Shown here piece after piece: positions 1-6,498 of a DNA stretch of 12,976 nt. The DNA is from Desulfocapsaceae bacterium (GTDB taxonomy: Bacteria; Desulfobacterota; Desulfobulbia; Desulfobulbales; Desulfocapsaceae), in the NCBI GenBank assembly GCA_029934775.1, contig JAOZLO010000037.1, forward strand, positions 1 to 12,976, read 5' to 3'. The position numbers were made by a program, and so were the translations under genes. The notes under the pieces were generated by a model. It was not told the DNA's origin. It saw only the letters and a program-made list of their open reading frames with translations, and searched no databases. Position 1 is the first letter of the stretch, and every line of letters begins with the position of its first letter.

Positions 1-353
1 GCCAGGAATTGTATTTATGTGAAATACTTGATTTCAATAGAGATTGTTGACCGTTACAGTGAAACAGGGATGATCGACCTGTTGACTTTTTGAAACAATT
101 AGTTGCATATTGAAATGTTTAGTCGCTACAATATGATTCAATTGCTTGTATGTGTCCACGCATCGTGGTGCAGCCCAGTCTATTATTTTACCAATTTGAT
201 AATTAATATTTGTAGTTTCAGTCTGTCTCTGGTTCTTCCCTCCGTTTACGAGCTGGCAGAACCTGGGCCAGGACCCTTCTTCTTACTGCCGGAGGCATAG
301 CATTGATATGTTTTATGGCAGGTTTATCTATGTGGCAGGCAAATGAGTTCTAA
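1..353. other. Left-edge stretch without a convincing gene
   Basis: No reading frame here has a credible start, ribosome-binding site and family resemblance. On the plus strand the first frame is open from the window edge to a TGA at about 91-93, which could be the tail of a gene ending just inside the window, but the 30 residues are not recognisable. The right half contains a GC-richer patch (about 239-295) with nested inverted repeats, described separately. The gap lies downstream of the minus-strand sigma-54 regulator, so it could hold that gene's 3' untranslated region. No hairpin followed by a T-run was found on that strand. Confidence 0.6.
239..295. repeat. Nested inverted repeats, possible structured RNA or relic
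   Basis: Three complementary pairs are nested: CCTCC (239-243) with GGAGG (291-295), GGCAG (255-259) with CTGCC (286-290), and CCTGG (262-266) with CCAGG (268-272) around a single G. The patch is visibly more GC-rich than its surroundings. On the minus strand, 298-218 also encodes an unrecognised Arg-rich 26-residue reading frame starting MPPAVRRRVLAQ, without a clear ribosome-binding site. It could be a folded 3' UTR of the sigma-54 regulator transcript or a decayed fragment of a transferred gene. There is no T-run beside it, so I do not call it a terminator. Confidence 0.3.
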
Positions 354-2285
354 TCAATCATACAGTTTCAACTCTCTCATCTTACGCCAAAGCGTTGACC
401 TGCTGATCTGGAGCAGGTCTGCCGCTTTTTTCTTATTGTATTTTGCTTTAATCAGAGCGTGCTCTATAATGTTTTTTTCACTTTTTTCCTGTACACCAAG
501 CGCATTATTGGCAGAAGACCCAACAGTAACTGATTCTTCAATATGGTCAGAATTACCATTTTGATTATTGGCCAAATCATTATAGAGGTCATCAAGCGTC
601 TGCACTGTGTTTTTGAACGAAACGCTCATTACCAGTCGTTCGGAAAAATTTTTGAGCTGGCGTATATTTCCGGGCCAATTGTACCCAACCAATTTTTCAA
701 GATATGCTGAAGGCAGAACAATTGATTCAGCCTCAATTCTCCTGGTGTACTGCACCATAAAAAAGTTCAGCAACATAGGTATATCCTCTTTTCGTTCCCG
801 AAGTGGAGGAACTTTTATTCTGAGGACATTTATCCGGTAAAACAGGTCGGATCGAAAATCCCCATCATTGACGGCTTCGATCGGATCCCGTCCGGCAGCG
901 GCAATGACACGGACATCGATAGGGATCTTTCTGTCACCGCCCAGGCGCATTACTTCCCGTTCCTGAAGAACCCTGAGTAGACGGGTCTGAACGATTGACG
1001 GGGTTGAATCAATTTCGTCAAGAAATATGGTTCCCAGATGAGCCAGTTCAAAGAGTCCAGCTTTTCCTCCCTTTCTTGACCCGGTAAACGCCCCTTCTTC
1101 ATATCCGAAAAGTTCACTCTCCAGGAGTTGTTCCGGCAGTGCGGCACAGTTGATCGAGACAAAAGGGTTAAGGGACCTGGGGCTTAAATTATGGATACCC
1201 TGGACAAGTATCTCCTTGCCGGTACCGGTTTCACCCATGACAAGAACAGTAGAATTTGTCTTTGCAAATTGTTTTCCCATTTCAACGATATCGTGCATGA
1301 CCTTGCTTACATATAAAAAATCCTTCATTAGGTAAGTTGCTTTGAAACCTCTCGACAGAGAACGCCGAACGGCCTGTTCAGACTTCTGTACGTTGGATAT
1401 ATTTTTAAATGTTGTAACCGTCCCAATAATCTCGTTTTCCAGAAAAATAGGAGTATGATTGAAGACGAAACGAGATCTTCGAATCTTCCCCAATTGGTCT
1501 GTTAACGGATTTTTGGTTGGTAGCATTTCTGCTGAAGGGCAGTCGGGAAATACATGGGCCAGGGAGGCACCGATGGCATCCTCCCGGTTGATTTTAAGAA
1601 TTTGCCTTGCGGTCTGGTTCATTCTTTTAACAATACCGGTGTTGTCGGAGGCGACAATGCCATCGGAAGCGGCATCGATTATAGATAGGTACTCCCGGGC
1701 AATGACCTTCTGTTGCCGGTTGGAGAGTACAGCAGATATTGCATTTTCAACAGTGGCCACGATATCGTCTTCCGGCGTTTGCGTCTCAACAAAACTGATA
1801 TCTAAGACCTTTGAGTATTGTGCACAGACACTTCCCCCGATCACCACATCACATCCCTCTCTTTTGCCAAGGGTGATTACGTGGCCCAAACTTTCTTTAT
1901 CGTGATAAATGACCTGTTTTAATTCAATATCCAGTAAACTTTCCAGAACTTCTATTCCACTCATTTTCTGAGAATACATGGGAACAAGCACTTTTCGCCC
2001 TTTTGCAGCAGCTTCCTTGAGGCTCATCAGCATGTCTATGGATCTGTGGGGAAATGAAAGGACTGGTATTTCCAGCACCTTTCTTAGCATCTGTGCAGTA
2101 CCGCGACGGGATATGATGACTTCAACACCGGTTTTTTCCATTTCGATGCCTATGGGGATAGCATCGTCAAGACCTTGGGGATAAAGTTGGATATCCAGAT
2201 CATCCCTGGCTCCGATAGTCTGGAGTCGTTGAATAACAGTCTGAAGCTGTGAAAAAATCCCGAGTCTGATTTTCTTTGTTTCCAT
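354..2285 (-). CDS. Sigma-54-dependent transcriptional activator (PrpR_N-PAS-AAA+-Fis HTH)
   Basis: This 643-residue cytoplasmic enhancer-binding protein would activate sigma-54 RNA polymerase in response to a metabolite. Residues 1-190 match the PrpR_N sensor type found in propionate regulators, including ISRRGTAQML near 58-67. A PAS-like domain follows at about 195-300 (AASDGIVASDNTG). The AAA+ domain spans about 320-550, with Walker A GETGTGKE at 351-358, sigma-54 contact loop GAFTGS at 398-403, Walker B GTIFLDEID at 418-426 and WPGN at 537-540. A Fis-type helix-turn-helix ends the protein (about 603-640, KKKAADLLQISRSTLWRKM). The length is normal and the gene looks intact. The loop ends in Ser rather than the usual Ala of GAFTGA. 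The start has only a weak ribosome-binding site. It is divergent from the IclR gene. I found no GG-N10-GC sigma-54 promoter in the gaps to its right, so its target may lie outside the window. Confidence 0.95.
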   Translation of the reverse strand: METKKIRLGIFSQLQTVIQRLQTIGARDDLDIQLYPQGLDDAIPIGIEMEKTGVEVIISRRGTAQMLRKVLEIPVLSFPHRSIDMLMSLKEAAAKGRKVLVPMYSQKMSGIEVLESLLDIELKQVIYHDKESLGHVITLGKREGCDVVIGGSVCAQYSKVLDISFVETQTPEDDIVATVENAISAVLSNRQQKVIAREYLSIIDAASDGIVASDNTGIVKRMNQTARQILKINREDAIGASLAHVFPDCPSAEMLPTKNPLTDQLGKIRRSRFVFNHTPIFLENEIIGTVTTFKNISNVQKSEQAVRRSLSRGFKATYLMKDFLYVSKVMHDIVEMGKQFAKTNSTVLVMGETGTGKEILVQGIHNLSPRSLNPFVSINCAALPEQLLESELFGYEEGAFTGSRKGGKAGLFELAHLGTIFLDEIDSTPSIVQTRLLRVLQEREVMRLGGDRKIPIDVRVIAAAGRDPIEAVNDGDFRSDLFYRINVLRIKVPPLRERKEDIPMLLNFFMVQYTRRIEAESIVLPSAYLEKLVGYNWPGNIRQLKNFSERLVMSVSFKNTVQTLDDLYNDLANNQNGNSDHIEESVTVGSSANNALGVQEKSEKNIIEHALIKAKYNKKKAADLLQISRSTLWRKMRELKLYD

Positions 2286-2401
2286 TACCGTGATATCTTT
2301 TAACCTGATTGCACATTTATTTTCGATTAGGAGAGCTATCAGTCATCTCAAAATAGAATTGTTCCAAATTAACAGGATACGCTGTGGATCGCACTCTTTG
2401 A

Positions 2402-2439
2402 CTTGATCATTCAGGATAAAAACCTGAATCACGATCAAG
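2402..2439. repeat. Strong 14-bp hairpin with 3-nt bulge
   Basis: The left arm CTTGATCATTCAGG (2402-2415) pairs with CCTGAAT (2423-2429) and GATCAAG (2433-2439). The loop is ATAAAAA and three unpaired bases (CAC, 2430-2432) bulge on the right arm. Neither side is followed by a T-run, so it is not an intrinsic terminator. It lies upstream of both divergent regulators. It could be an operator for one of them, a folded leader RNA, or a remnant of a small mobile element. Confidence 0.7.
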
Positions 2440-2545
2440 CCGACTGGATTCATCGCAGGGATTTTACTTAATAACGGGACAGGCAATAGCTTAACTGTGA
2501 CTCTTCTTTCTTTTAATGTACCAGATATCGAAGCAGCACTATTTG

Positions 2546-2577
2546 TCATATTATGATAAATAATTATTGCAATATGA
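2546..2577. promoter_or_regulatory. Candidate operator with TCATATT / AATATGA inverted arms
   Basis: TCATATT (2546-2552) and AATATGA (2571-2577) are perfect inverted arms separated by 18 bases. They lie about 85-115 bp before the IclR start, and the right arm touches the candidate extended -10 element. IclR-family proteins commonly repress their own promoter by binding palindromes in such positions. That this protein binds here is inference, and the AT-rich background makes chance matches likely. Confidence 0.3.
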
Positions 2578-2583
2578 TATTAT
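2575..2583 (+). promoter_or_regulatory. Possible extended -10 promoter for the IclR-TTT operon
   Basis: TGATATTAT fits an extended -10 element (TG-N-TATTAT, five of six matches to TATAAT). No good -35 hexamer lies 16-18 bases upstream. A start site near 2590 would give a leader of about 70 bases before the IclR gene. The call rests on the motif alone. Confidence 0.3.
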
Positions 2584-2659
2584 TTCCTTGCTGCATTTCT
2601 TTAAACAGATTAAGAAGCATCATTGAGTATCAAAATTTGAAACGATCTAAAGGAGAAAA

Positions 2660-3409
2660 ATGGTTCAAAATTCCAAAGGAACGCAAAGTGTTCAAAGGAC
2701 CGTTTTACTGTTGAGAACAGTTGCCAAATATAACAAGCAGGGTGTAAACCTCTCAAAAATTGCCAGAGATACGGAACTGCATACAGCCACAGTTCATCGA
2801 ATTCTTTCGGCCTTGGTTCTTGAAGGGTTTTTGACCTATGATTCTATATCCAAACTCTACCACTTAGGCATTGAACTCTATCATATCGGCATGGAGGCTC
2901 ACCATTTTTCAATTTGTGAACGGTATCATTCGGTAATTGAAAAGATAGCAGAAAAAACGGAAGATACCGTATTTTTACTAATTCGATCCGGCAATGATGT
3001 CTTGTGTCTGGATCGAGTTGAAGGTGAATTCCCCATTAGGGCTATGACAATTGAAATTGGGGCAAGGCGACCGCTGGGTATCGGGGCAGGGAGTCTGGCT
3101 TTAATAGCTTTTTTGCCTGAAGAAGAGTTCAAAATGGTCTTGTCTGATAACCAGGATCGATATCCTGACCATAAGGGCCTGACAAACAGTGATATCACTA
3201 AGCTGGCAAAAAACTCACAGAAAAATGGGTTTGTTGTAAGTAAAGGGTTGTTTCATGAAGGTGTTACATCCGTAGGTGTGCCGGTTAGAAATCGGCATGG
3301 TAAAATTGTTGCTGCAATAACTGTAGCAGCTATAGACAAGAGAATGGGTCTCAGTCGCCGAAAAGAAATCGCTGAACTGGTAAGCAGGATTTCTTCACAG
3401 AGCAACTGA
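2660..3409 (+). CDS. IclR-family transcriptional regulator
   Basis: This 249-residue DNA-binding protein probably controls the transporter operon beside it. The N-terminal winged helix-turn-helix lies at about 10-70, with recognition region LSKIARDTELHTATVHRILSA near 31-51 in the usual IclR spacing. It is followed by the IclR effector-binding domain (about 80-245), including a family-typical stretch around GARRPLGIGAGSLALIAFLP and the C-terminal GVTSVGVPVRN and GKIVAAITVAA segments. The length is typical for the family. The start is supported by AAAGGAG at 2649-2655, four bases before the ATG. The gene ends 49 bp before tctC on the same strand, so it may be the first gene of the operon. IclR proteins often bind small organic or aromatic acids; the effector here is unknown. 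Confidence 0.93.
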   Translation: MVQNSKGTQSVQRTVLLLRTVAKYNKQGVNLSKIARDTELHTATVHRILSALVLEGFLTYDSISKLYHLGIELYHIGMEAHHFSICERYHSVIEKIAEKTEDTVFLLIRSGNDVLCLDRVEGEFPIRAMTIEIGARRPLGIGAGSLALIAFLPEEEFKMVLSDNQDRYPDHKGLTNSDITKLAKNSQKNGFVVSKGLFHEGVTSVGVPVRNRHGKIVAAITVAAIDKRMGLSRRKEIAELVSRISSQSN

Positions 3410-3445
3410 GTCCATTCGTCTTGACAACAACAATTGCATGATAGC

Positions 3446-3453
3446 AAAGGAGG
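3446..3453 (+). promoter_or_regulatory. Ribosome-binding site fixing the tctC start
   Basis: AAAGGAGG is a near-perfect Shine-Dalgarno sequence, five bases before the ATG at 3459. An earlier in-frame ATG at 3438 would place this site inside the coding region and add seven polar residues before the signal peptide, so 3459 is the preferred start. Confidence 0.85.
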
Positions 3454-3458
3454 AACAA

Positions 3459-4424
3459 ATGAAAAGGATTTTTTTCAGTATGTTAGGTGTGGTGTTGACA
3501 TTAGCGCTATGTACTTCAGTTATGGCTGCAGATTATCCGAAAAAACCGATAAAACTCATTATCAATTTCTCTGCTGGTGGAACAACCGATACTGCTGCAA
3601 GACTGATGGCTTCAAAGGCAACTGAGGTGTTGAATCAGGCAGTTATCTGTATGAATAAAAAGGGCGCAGGTGGAACTTTAGGTGTAAGCGAAGTTGCAAG
3701 AGCAAGAAATGACGGTTACACGATCGGAACCTGCAATATGCCTGCTGTAGCAATTATCCCGCAAATTCGTGAGGTTCCCTACAAACCTTTTGAAGACCTG
3801 ATCCAGGTCTGTGCACTTATGCCCTATGAATATGCAATCCTCGTCAGGGGGGACGCGCCCTGGAACACCTGGGAAGATTTTATCGCTTATGTAAAAGAAA
3901 ATCCGGGTAAGGTTACCTACGGCAGTGTAGGCACCGGTACAACCAATCATCTTGTTACAGCAAGAATCGGTAAAGAGCTCGATCTTGACTGGAGGCATGT
4001 CCCATTCCAGGGAGGCGTGAAGGCAACAGCAGCGCTTTTGGGTGGACACGTTGATGTAATTAATAACACGATGGCTTCCGTTGTTTCCTCGGTAAGGGCT
4101 GGTAAAATAAAGGCTCTTCTTATCACAAGTGAAAACAGATTTTCCGCCACACCTGATGTACCTACCATGAAAGAAAAAGGATTTGGGTTCTCCCAGATTT
4201 CATACATGTCTGTTGTTGCCCCGGCCGGTATTCCAGAAGAGGCAAGGAAGATGATATCTGACGCATTTAAGGTGGCAGCAGAAGATAAGGGAGTAATCAA
4301 AAGTACAGGAAAACTCGATTTACATCCAAAATTTATGGATGGAAAAGAGTATCAGACCCTTTTAGAAAGCCTGGCCAAAGAATGGGGCGGATTGTTAAAA
4401 GAGCTAGGCGTAAAAGTCCAATAG
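3459..4424 (+). CDS. tctC: TTT transporter periplasmic solute-binding protein (Bug/TctC family), system 1
   Basis: This periplasmic binding protein would capture a carboxylate-type solute and deliver it to the TctA/TctB membrane subunits. From the start at 3459 the product has 321 residues, normal for the family. A signal peptide is clear: basic MKR, a hydrophobic core (about 4-20) and a likely cut at VMA/ADYP after residue 23. The Cys at 18 is not in a good lipobox (Leu at -1), so a lipoprotein is unlikely. Family marks are YPKKPIKLI, FSAGGTTDTAAR (37-48), KGAGG (68-72), GSVGTGTTNHL (155-165), VPFQGG (181-186) and LLGGHVD (193-199). The ligand cannot be inferred from these motifs; known family ligands include citrate, amino acids, nicotinate and aromatic acids. 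A hairpin follows the stop codon and may favour higher expression of this gene than of the membrane genes. Confidence 0.95.
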   Translation: MKRIFFSMLGVVLTLALCTSVMAADYPKKPIKLIINFSAGGTTDTAARLMASKATEVLNQAVICMNKKGAGGTLGVSEVARARNDGYTIGTCNMPAVAIIPQIREVPYKPFEDLIQVCALMPYEYAILVRGDAPWNTWEDFIAYVKENPGKVTYGSVGTGTTNHLVTARIGKELDLDWRHVPFQGGVKATAALLGGHVDVINNTMASVVSSVRAGKIKALLITSENRFSATPDVPTMKEKGFGFSQISYMSVVAPAGIPEEARKMISDAFKVAAEDKGVIKSTGKLDLHPKFMDGKEYQTLLESLAKEWGGLLKELGVKVQ

Positions 4425-4444
4425 CATTTCACTATTGCCACAAT

Positions 4445-4490
4445 GGGGAATTGCCTTATATAGGACAGTTCCCCTTCCCTGACATTTTTT
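4445..4490 (+). terminator. Intra-operon hairpin between tctC and tctB
   Basis: GGGGAATTG (4445-4453) pairs with CAGTTCCCC (4466-4474), giving nine pairs including one G-U. A further inner CCT/AGG stem lies in the loop. A run of six T (4485-4490) begins ten bases after the stem, too far for a classical intrinsic terminator. It sits in the 80-bp gap directly after the binding-protein gene. A partial terminator or a 3' stabiliser of the tctC message would both suit, since binding proteins are usually needed in excess over membrane subunits. Confidence 0.55.
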
Positions 4491-4504
4491 ACAGAGACAC
4501 CATT

Positions 4505-4978
4505 ATGATACAAAATAGATACGATTTTAAACTTGGTATTTGTTTTTCCCTGTTTTGTTTGATGGTGCTGTTTTTTTTAATACCAGATCACGTCGGATCT
4601 TTTACAGAACCGGCGGCTTTAATGCCTGTCCTGACAACTATTTTTATTTTGCTATTAAGTATAATTCTTACAATTCAATCTCTGAATTTCAAGATGAAAA
4701 TAAGAATTAAATCAGAGGATAGCCACAAGACACCTACACCAAGCCTGTTGTCTGTGATGGCTATAATGATCGCGTATTCTTGGTTTCTTGACTACACAGG
4801 CTTTCTACTGACATCAGCTATTGTGATGTTCGTTTTGTTCTGGGTTTTTAAAGTTAAAGATTTAAAACAGATTTCCATTATTACCACAGTAACACTCGGG
4901 ATTCTTTATGTCTCATTTGAGAAGTTTTTATATGCACCTCTTCCAGTTGGAATCCTCATTGAAAATCTTTTGGATTAA
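4505..4978 (+). CDS. tctB: TTT transporter small membrane subunit (TctB family), system 1
   Basis: This 157-residue inner-membrane protein is the small permease subunit that partners TctA. The start at 4505 (MIQNRYDFKLG) is chosen because the first membrane segment follows at once. An upstream in-frame ATG at 4382 lies inside tctC and would add 41 non-family residues. Four hydrophobic segments are visible: about 9-30, 38-58, 78-115 (probably two close helices) and 120-140. The C-terminal FEKFLYAPLPVG is a typical TctB ending. The ribosome-binding site is poor (GAGA-like bases only), unlike its neighbours, so translation may be low. The gene ends 12 bp before tctA. Confidence 0.9.
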   Translation: MIQNRYDFKLGICFSLFCLMVLFFLIPDHVGSFTEPAALMPVLTTIFILLLSIILTIQSLNFKMKIRIKSEDSHKTPTPSLLSVMAIMIAYSWFLDYTGFLLTSAIVMFVLFWVFKVKDLKQISIITTVTLGILYVSFEKFLYAPLPVGILIENLLD

Positions 4979-4983
4979 GGAGG
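4977..4983 (+). promoter_or_regulatory. Ribosome-binding site for a GTG-started tctA
   Basis: AAGGAGG overlaps the tctB stop codon and lies seven bases before GTG at 4991. The ATG at 4995 is out of frame, so GTG is the best start. The overlap suggests translational coupling of tctB and tctA. Confidence 0.8.
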
Positions 4984-4990
4984 CCTTGTT

Positions 4991-6493
4991 GTGTATGAAA
5001 TTCTTATAGAGGCTGCATCTGTATCTCTAACAGTTAATAATTTATTTGGAGCAGCCCTGGGGATATTTTTAGGTTCACTGCTTGGTGCGATACCTGGACT
5101 AAATGGTACCATGGCCATTGCCCTGCTCATTCCCATTACCTATACCTGGACACCTCTCTTTGCTATTTCCATGCTTGTTGGATGCTGGAAAGGCAGTGTC
5201 TATGGTGGCTCAATATCGGCGATACTGTTAAATGCTCCAGGTACACCGGAAGCTGCACCTACTGCTATTGATGGCTATGCCCTTACAAAACAGGGAAAAG
5301 CGGGCAAAGCCCTTAAAATGGCACTCTTTGCATCGGTGACAGCAGCAATTTTCAGTGACAGTCTGTTGATGCTGGTAGCCCCTCCAATTGCAGCAATGGC
5401 ACTTATGTTTGGTCCTGCAGAACTTGCAATGCTGATAATATTTGCTCTTGTTGTTGTCTCCGACACAGGCAGTGGCTCCCAGGTTAAAGGTTTGATGTCA
5501 ACAGCCCTTGGAGTACTCATTGCAACAGTCGGCCTGGATCCAATAACCACACAACGCCGGTTCACTTTTGGATCTCTTGAACTGGATGCGGGAATTGGCC
5601 TGCTGGCAATGCTTATCGGCCTGCTGGTTATGAGTGAGGTCCTGATACAGATGGAAGAGGGCTGGAAGGATGTGAAAAGCAGGGGAATTAAACAGTCTAC
5701 AAATCCTGCAGATCAACGCGTATCGTGGCAGGAATTTAAGAGCTGCATCGGTACAATTTTCAGATCCAGCTGTCTCGGATCCTTTTGTGGCGCATTACCT
5801 GGAGTAGGAAGTGTCACAGCAGCGTTCATCGGATATGATCAGGCTAAAAAAATGTCAAAAAATCCTGATGAATTTGGCAAGGGATCTTTGAAAGGAATCG
5901 CCGCACCAGAGGCTGCAAATAATGCTGTCTGCGGAACAAGTCTTATCCCGCTCATTACTCTGGGTATCCCCGGTGCACTATCTGCGGCAGTTATAATGGG
6001 TGCATTCATGATTCATGGGTTGGCACCCGGCCCCATGCTCATGCAGGAGCACCCCGCAACAATCTATGGGCTGTTCATGATTTTGATTGTGTCAGATTTT
6101 TTCATGCTCATCATCCCCCTGCCATTAATGAAGATAGGTCAGTGGATTATTTCCGTTCCTCGATCCTATCTCTTTCCTATCATTCTTATTCTGTGCAGTA
6201 TTGGTGCCTATGGCACACACCAGAGTCTGTTTGAGGTAAAGGTGATGGTGCTGTTCGGTATATTTGGTTACTTTTTGAAAAAATGGGGTCTAAGCCCCGC
6301 ATCTCTTTTAATAGCGTTCATTTTAGGGCCTATGATCGAGGTATACATTCGCCAGGCATTAAGGATATCGGGAGGAGACCCTACGGTTTTTGTAACAAAA
6401 CCCATAGCAGGTTTTTTCCTTTTTCTAACCCTCCTGATGATCTCATGGACCGTATATAAAAACATGAAAAACAAAAATTCTAACAGGGAGTAA
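4991..6493 (+). CDS. tctA: TTT transporter large membrane subunit (TctA family), system 1
   Basis: This 500-residue protein is the main permease of the tripartite carboxylate transporter in the inner membrane. About 11-12 hydrophobic helices are evident. The family's two internally similar halves are visible: GAIPGLNG (32-39) and GGSISAILLNAPGTPEA (72-88) in the first, GALPGVGS (267-274), FGKG (295-298), APEAANNAV (305-313), LGIPG (324-328) and GLAPGP (343-348) in the second. The length is typical and the gene looks intact. It begins with GTG behind a strong ribosome-binding site. Five bases separate its stop from the flavoprotein gene, so transport and redox enzyme are very probably co-transcribed. 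It is clearly homologous to the second TctA of this window but well diverged, which argues against a recent duplication. Confidence 0.96.
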   Translation: MYEILIEAASVSLTVNNLFGAALGIFLGSLLGAIPGLNGTMAIALLIPITYTWTPLFAISMLVGCWKGSVYGGSISAILLNAPGTPEAAPTAIDGYALTKQGKAGKALKMALFASVTAAIFSDSLLMLVAPPIAAMALMFGPAELAMLIIFALVVVSDTGSGSQVKGLMSTALGVLIATVGLDPITTQRRFTFGSLELDAGIGLLAMLIGLLVMSEVLIQMEEGWKDVKSRGIKQSTNPADQRVSWQEFKSCIGTIFRSSCLGSFCGALPGVGSVTAAFIGYDQAKKMSKNPDEFGKGSLKGIAAPEAANNAVCGTSLIPLITLGIPGALSAAVIMGAFMIHGLAPGPMLMQEHPATIYGLFMILIVSDFFMLIIPLPLMKIGQWIISVPRSYLFPIILILCSIGAYGTHQSLFEVKVMVLFGIFGYFLKKWGLSPASLLIAFILGPMIEVYIRQALRISGGDPTVFVTKPIAGFFLFLTLLMISWTVYKNMKNKNSNRE

Positions 6494-6498
6494 TCGCT

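Larger units (their letters stand above)
2286..2659. other. Intergenic control region between divergent regulators
   Basis: This 374-bp AT-rich gap separates the minus-strand sigma-54 regulator from the plus-strand IclR gene. It holds a strong hairpin at 2402-2439, a pair of 7-bp inverted arms at 2546-2577 and a possible extended -10 element at 2575-2583, each listed separately. A 68-residue frame on the minus strand (2343-2549) has no ribosome-binding site or recognisable family and is not called as a gene. No -24/-12 element with the GG-N10-GC spacing was found on either strand. Confidence 0.6.

Noticed and set aside
144..157. GG-N10-GC sigma-54-like spacing on the minus strand, reading toward the left edge
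   Set aside because: Beyond the GG and GC the match to TGGCAC-N5-TTGC is poor; the spacing alone is expected by chance.
255..268. TGGCA with GG-N10-GC spacing on the plus strand
   Set aside because: The -12 part reads GGGC, and it would drive transcription antisense to the sigma-54 regulator; it is better explained by the inverted repeats.
2343..2549. 68-residue minus-strand frame between the two regulators
   Set aside because: It has no ribosome-binding site or recognisable domain, it overlaps the hairpin and candidate operator, and its composition looks like chance translation.
3421..3445. TTGACA at 3421-3426 as a promoter for tctC
   Set aside because: No -10-like hexamer lies 16-18 bases downstream before the ribosome-binding site.
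4382..4504. Upstream extension of tctB to an earlier ATG
   Set aside because: It would start inside tctC, run through the hairpin and add 41 residues unlike any TctB; the start at 4505 fits the family.
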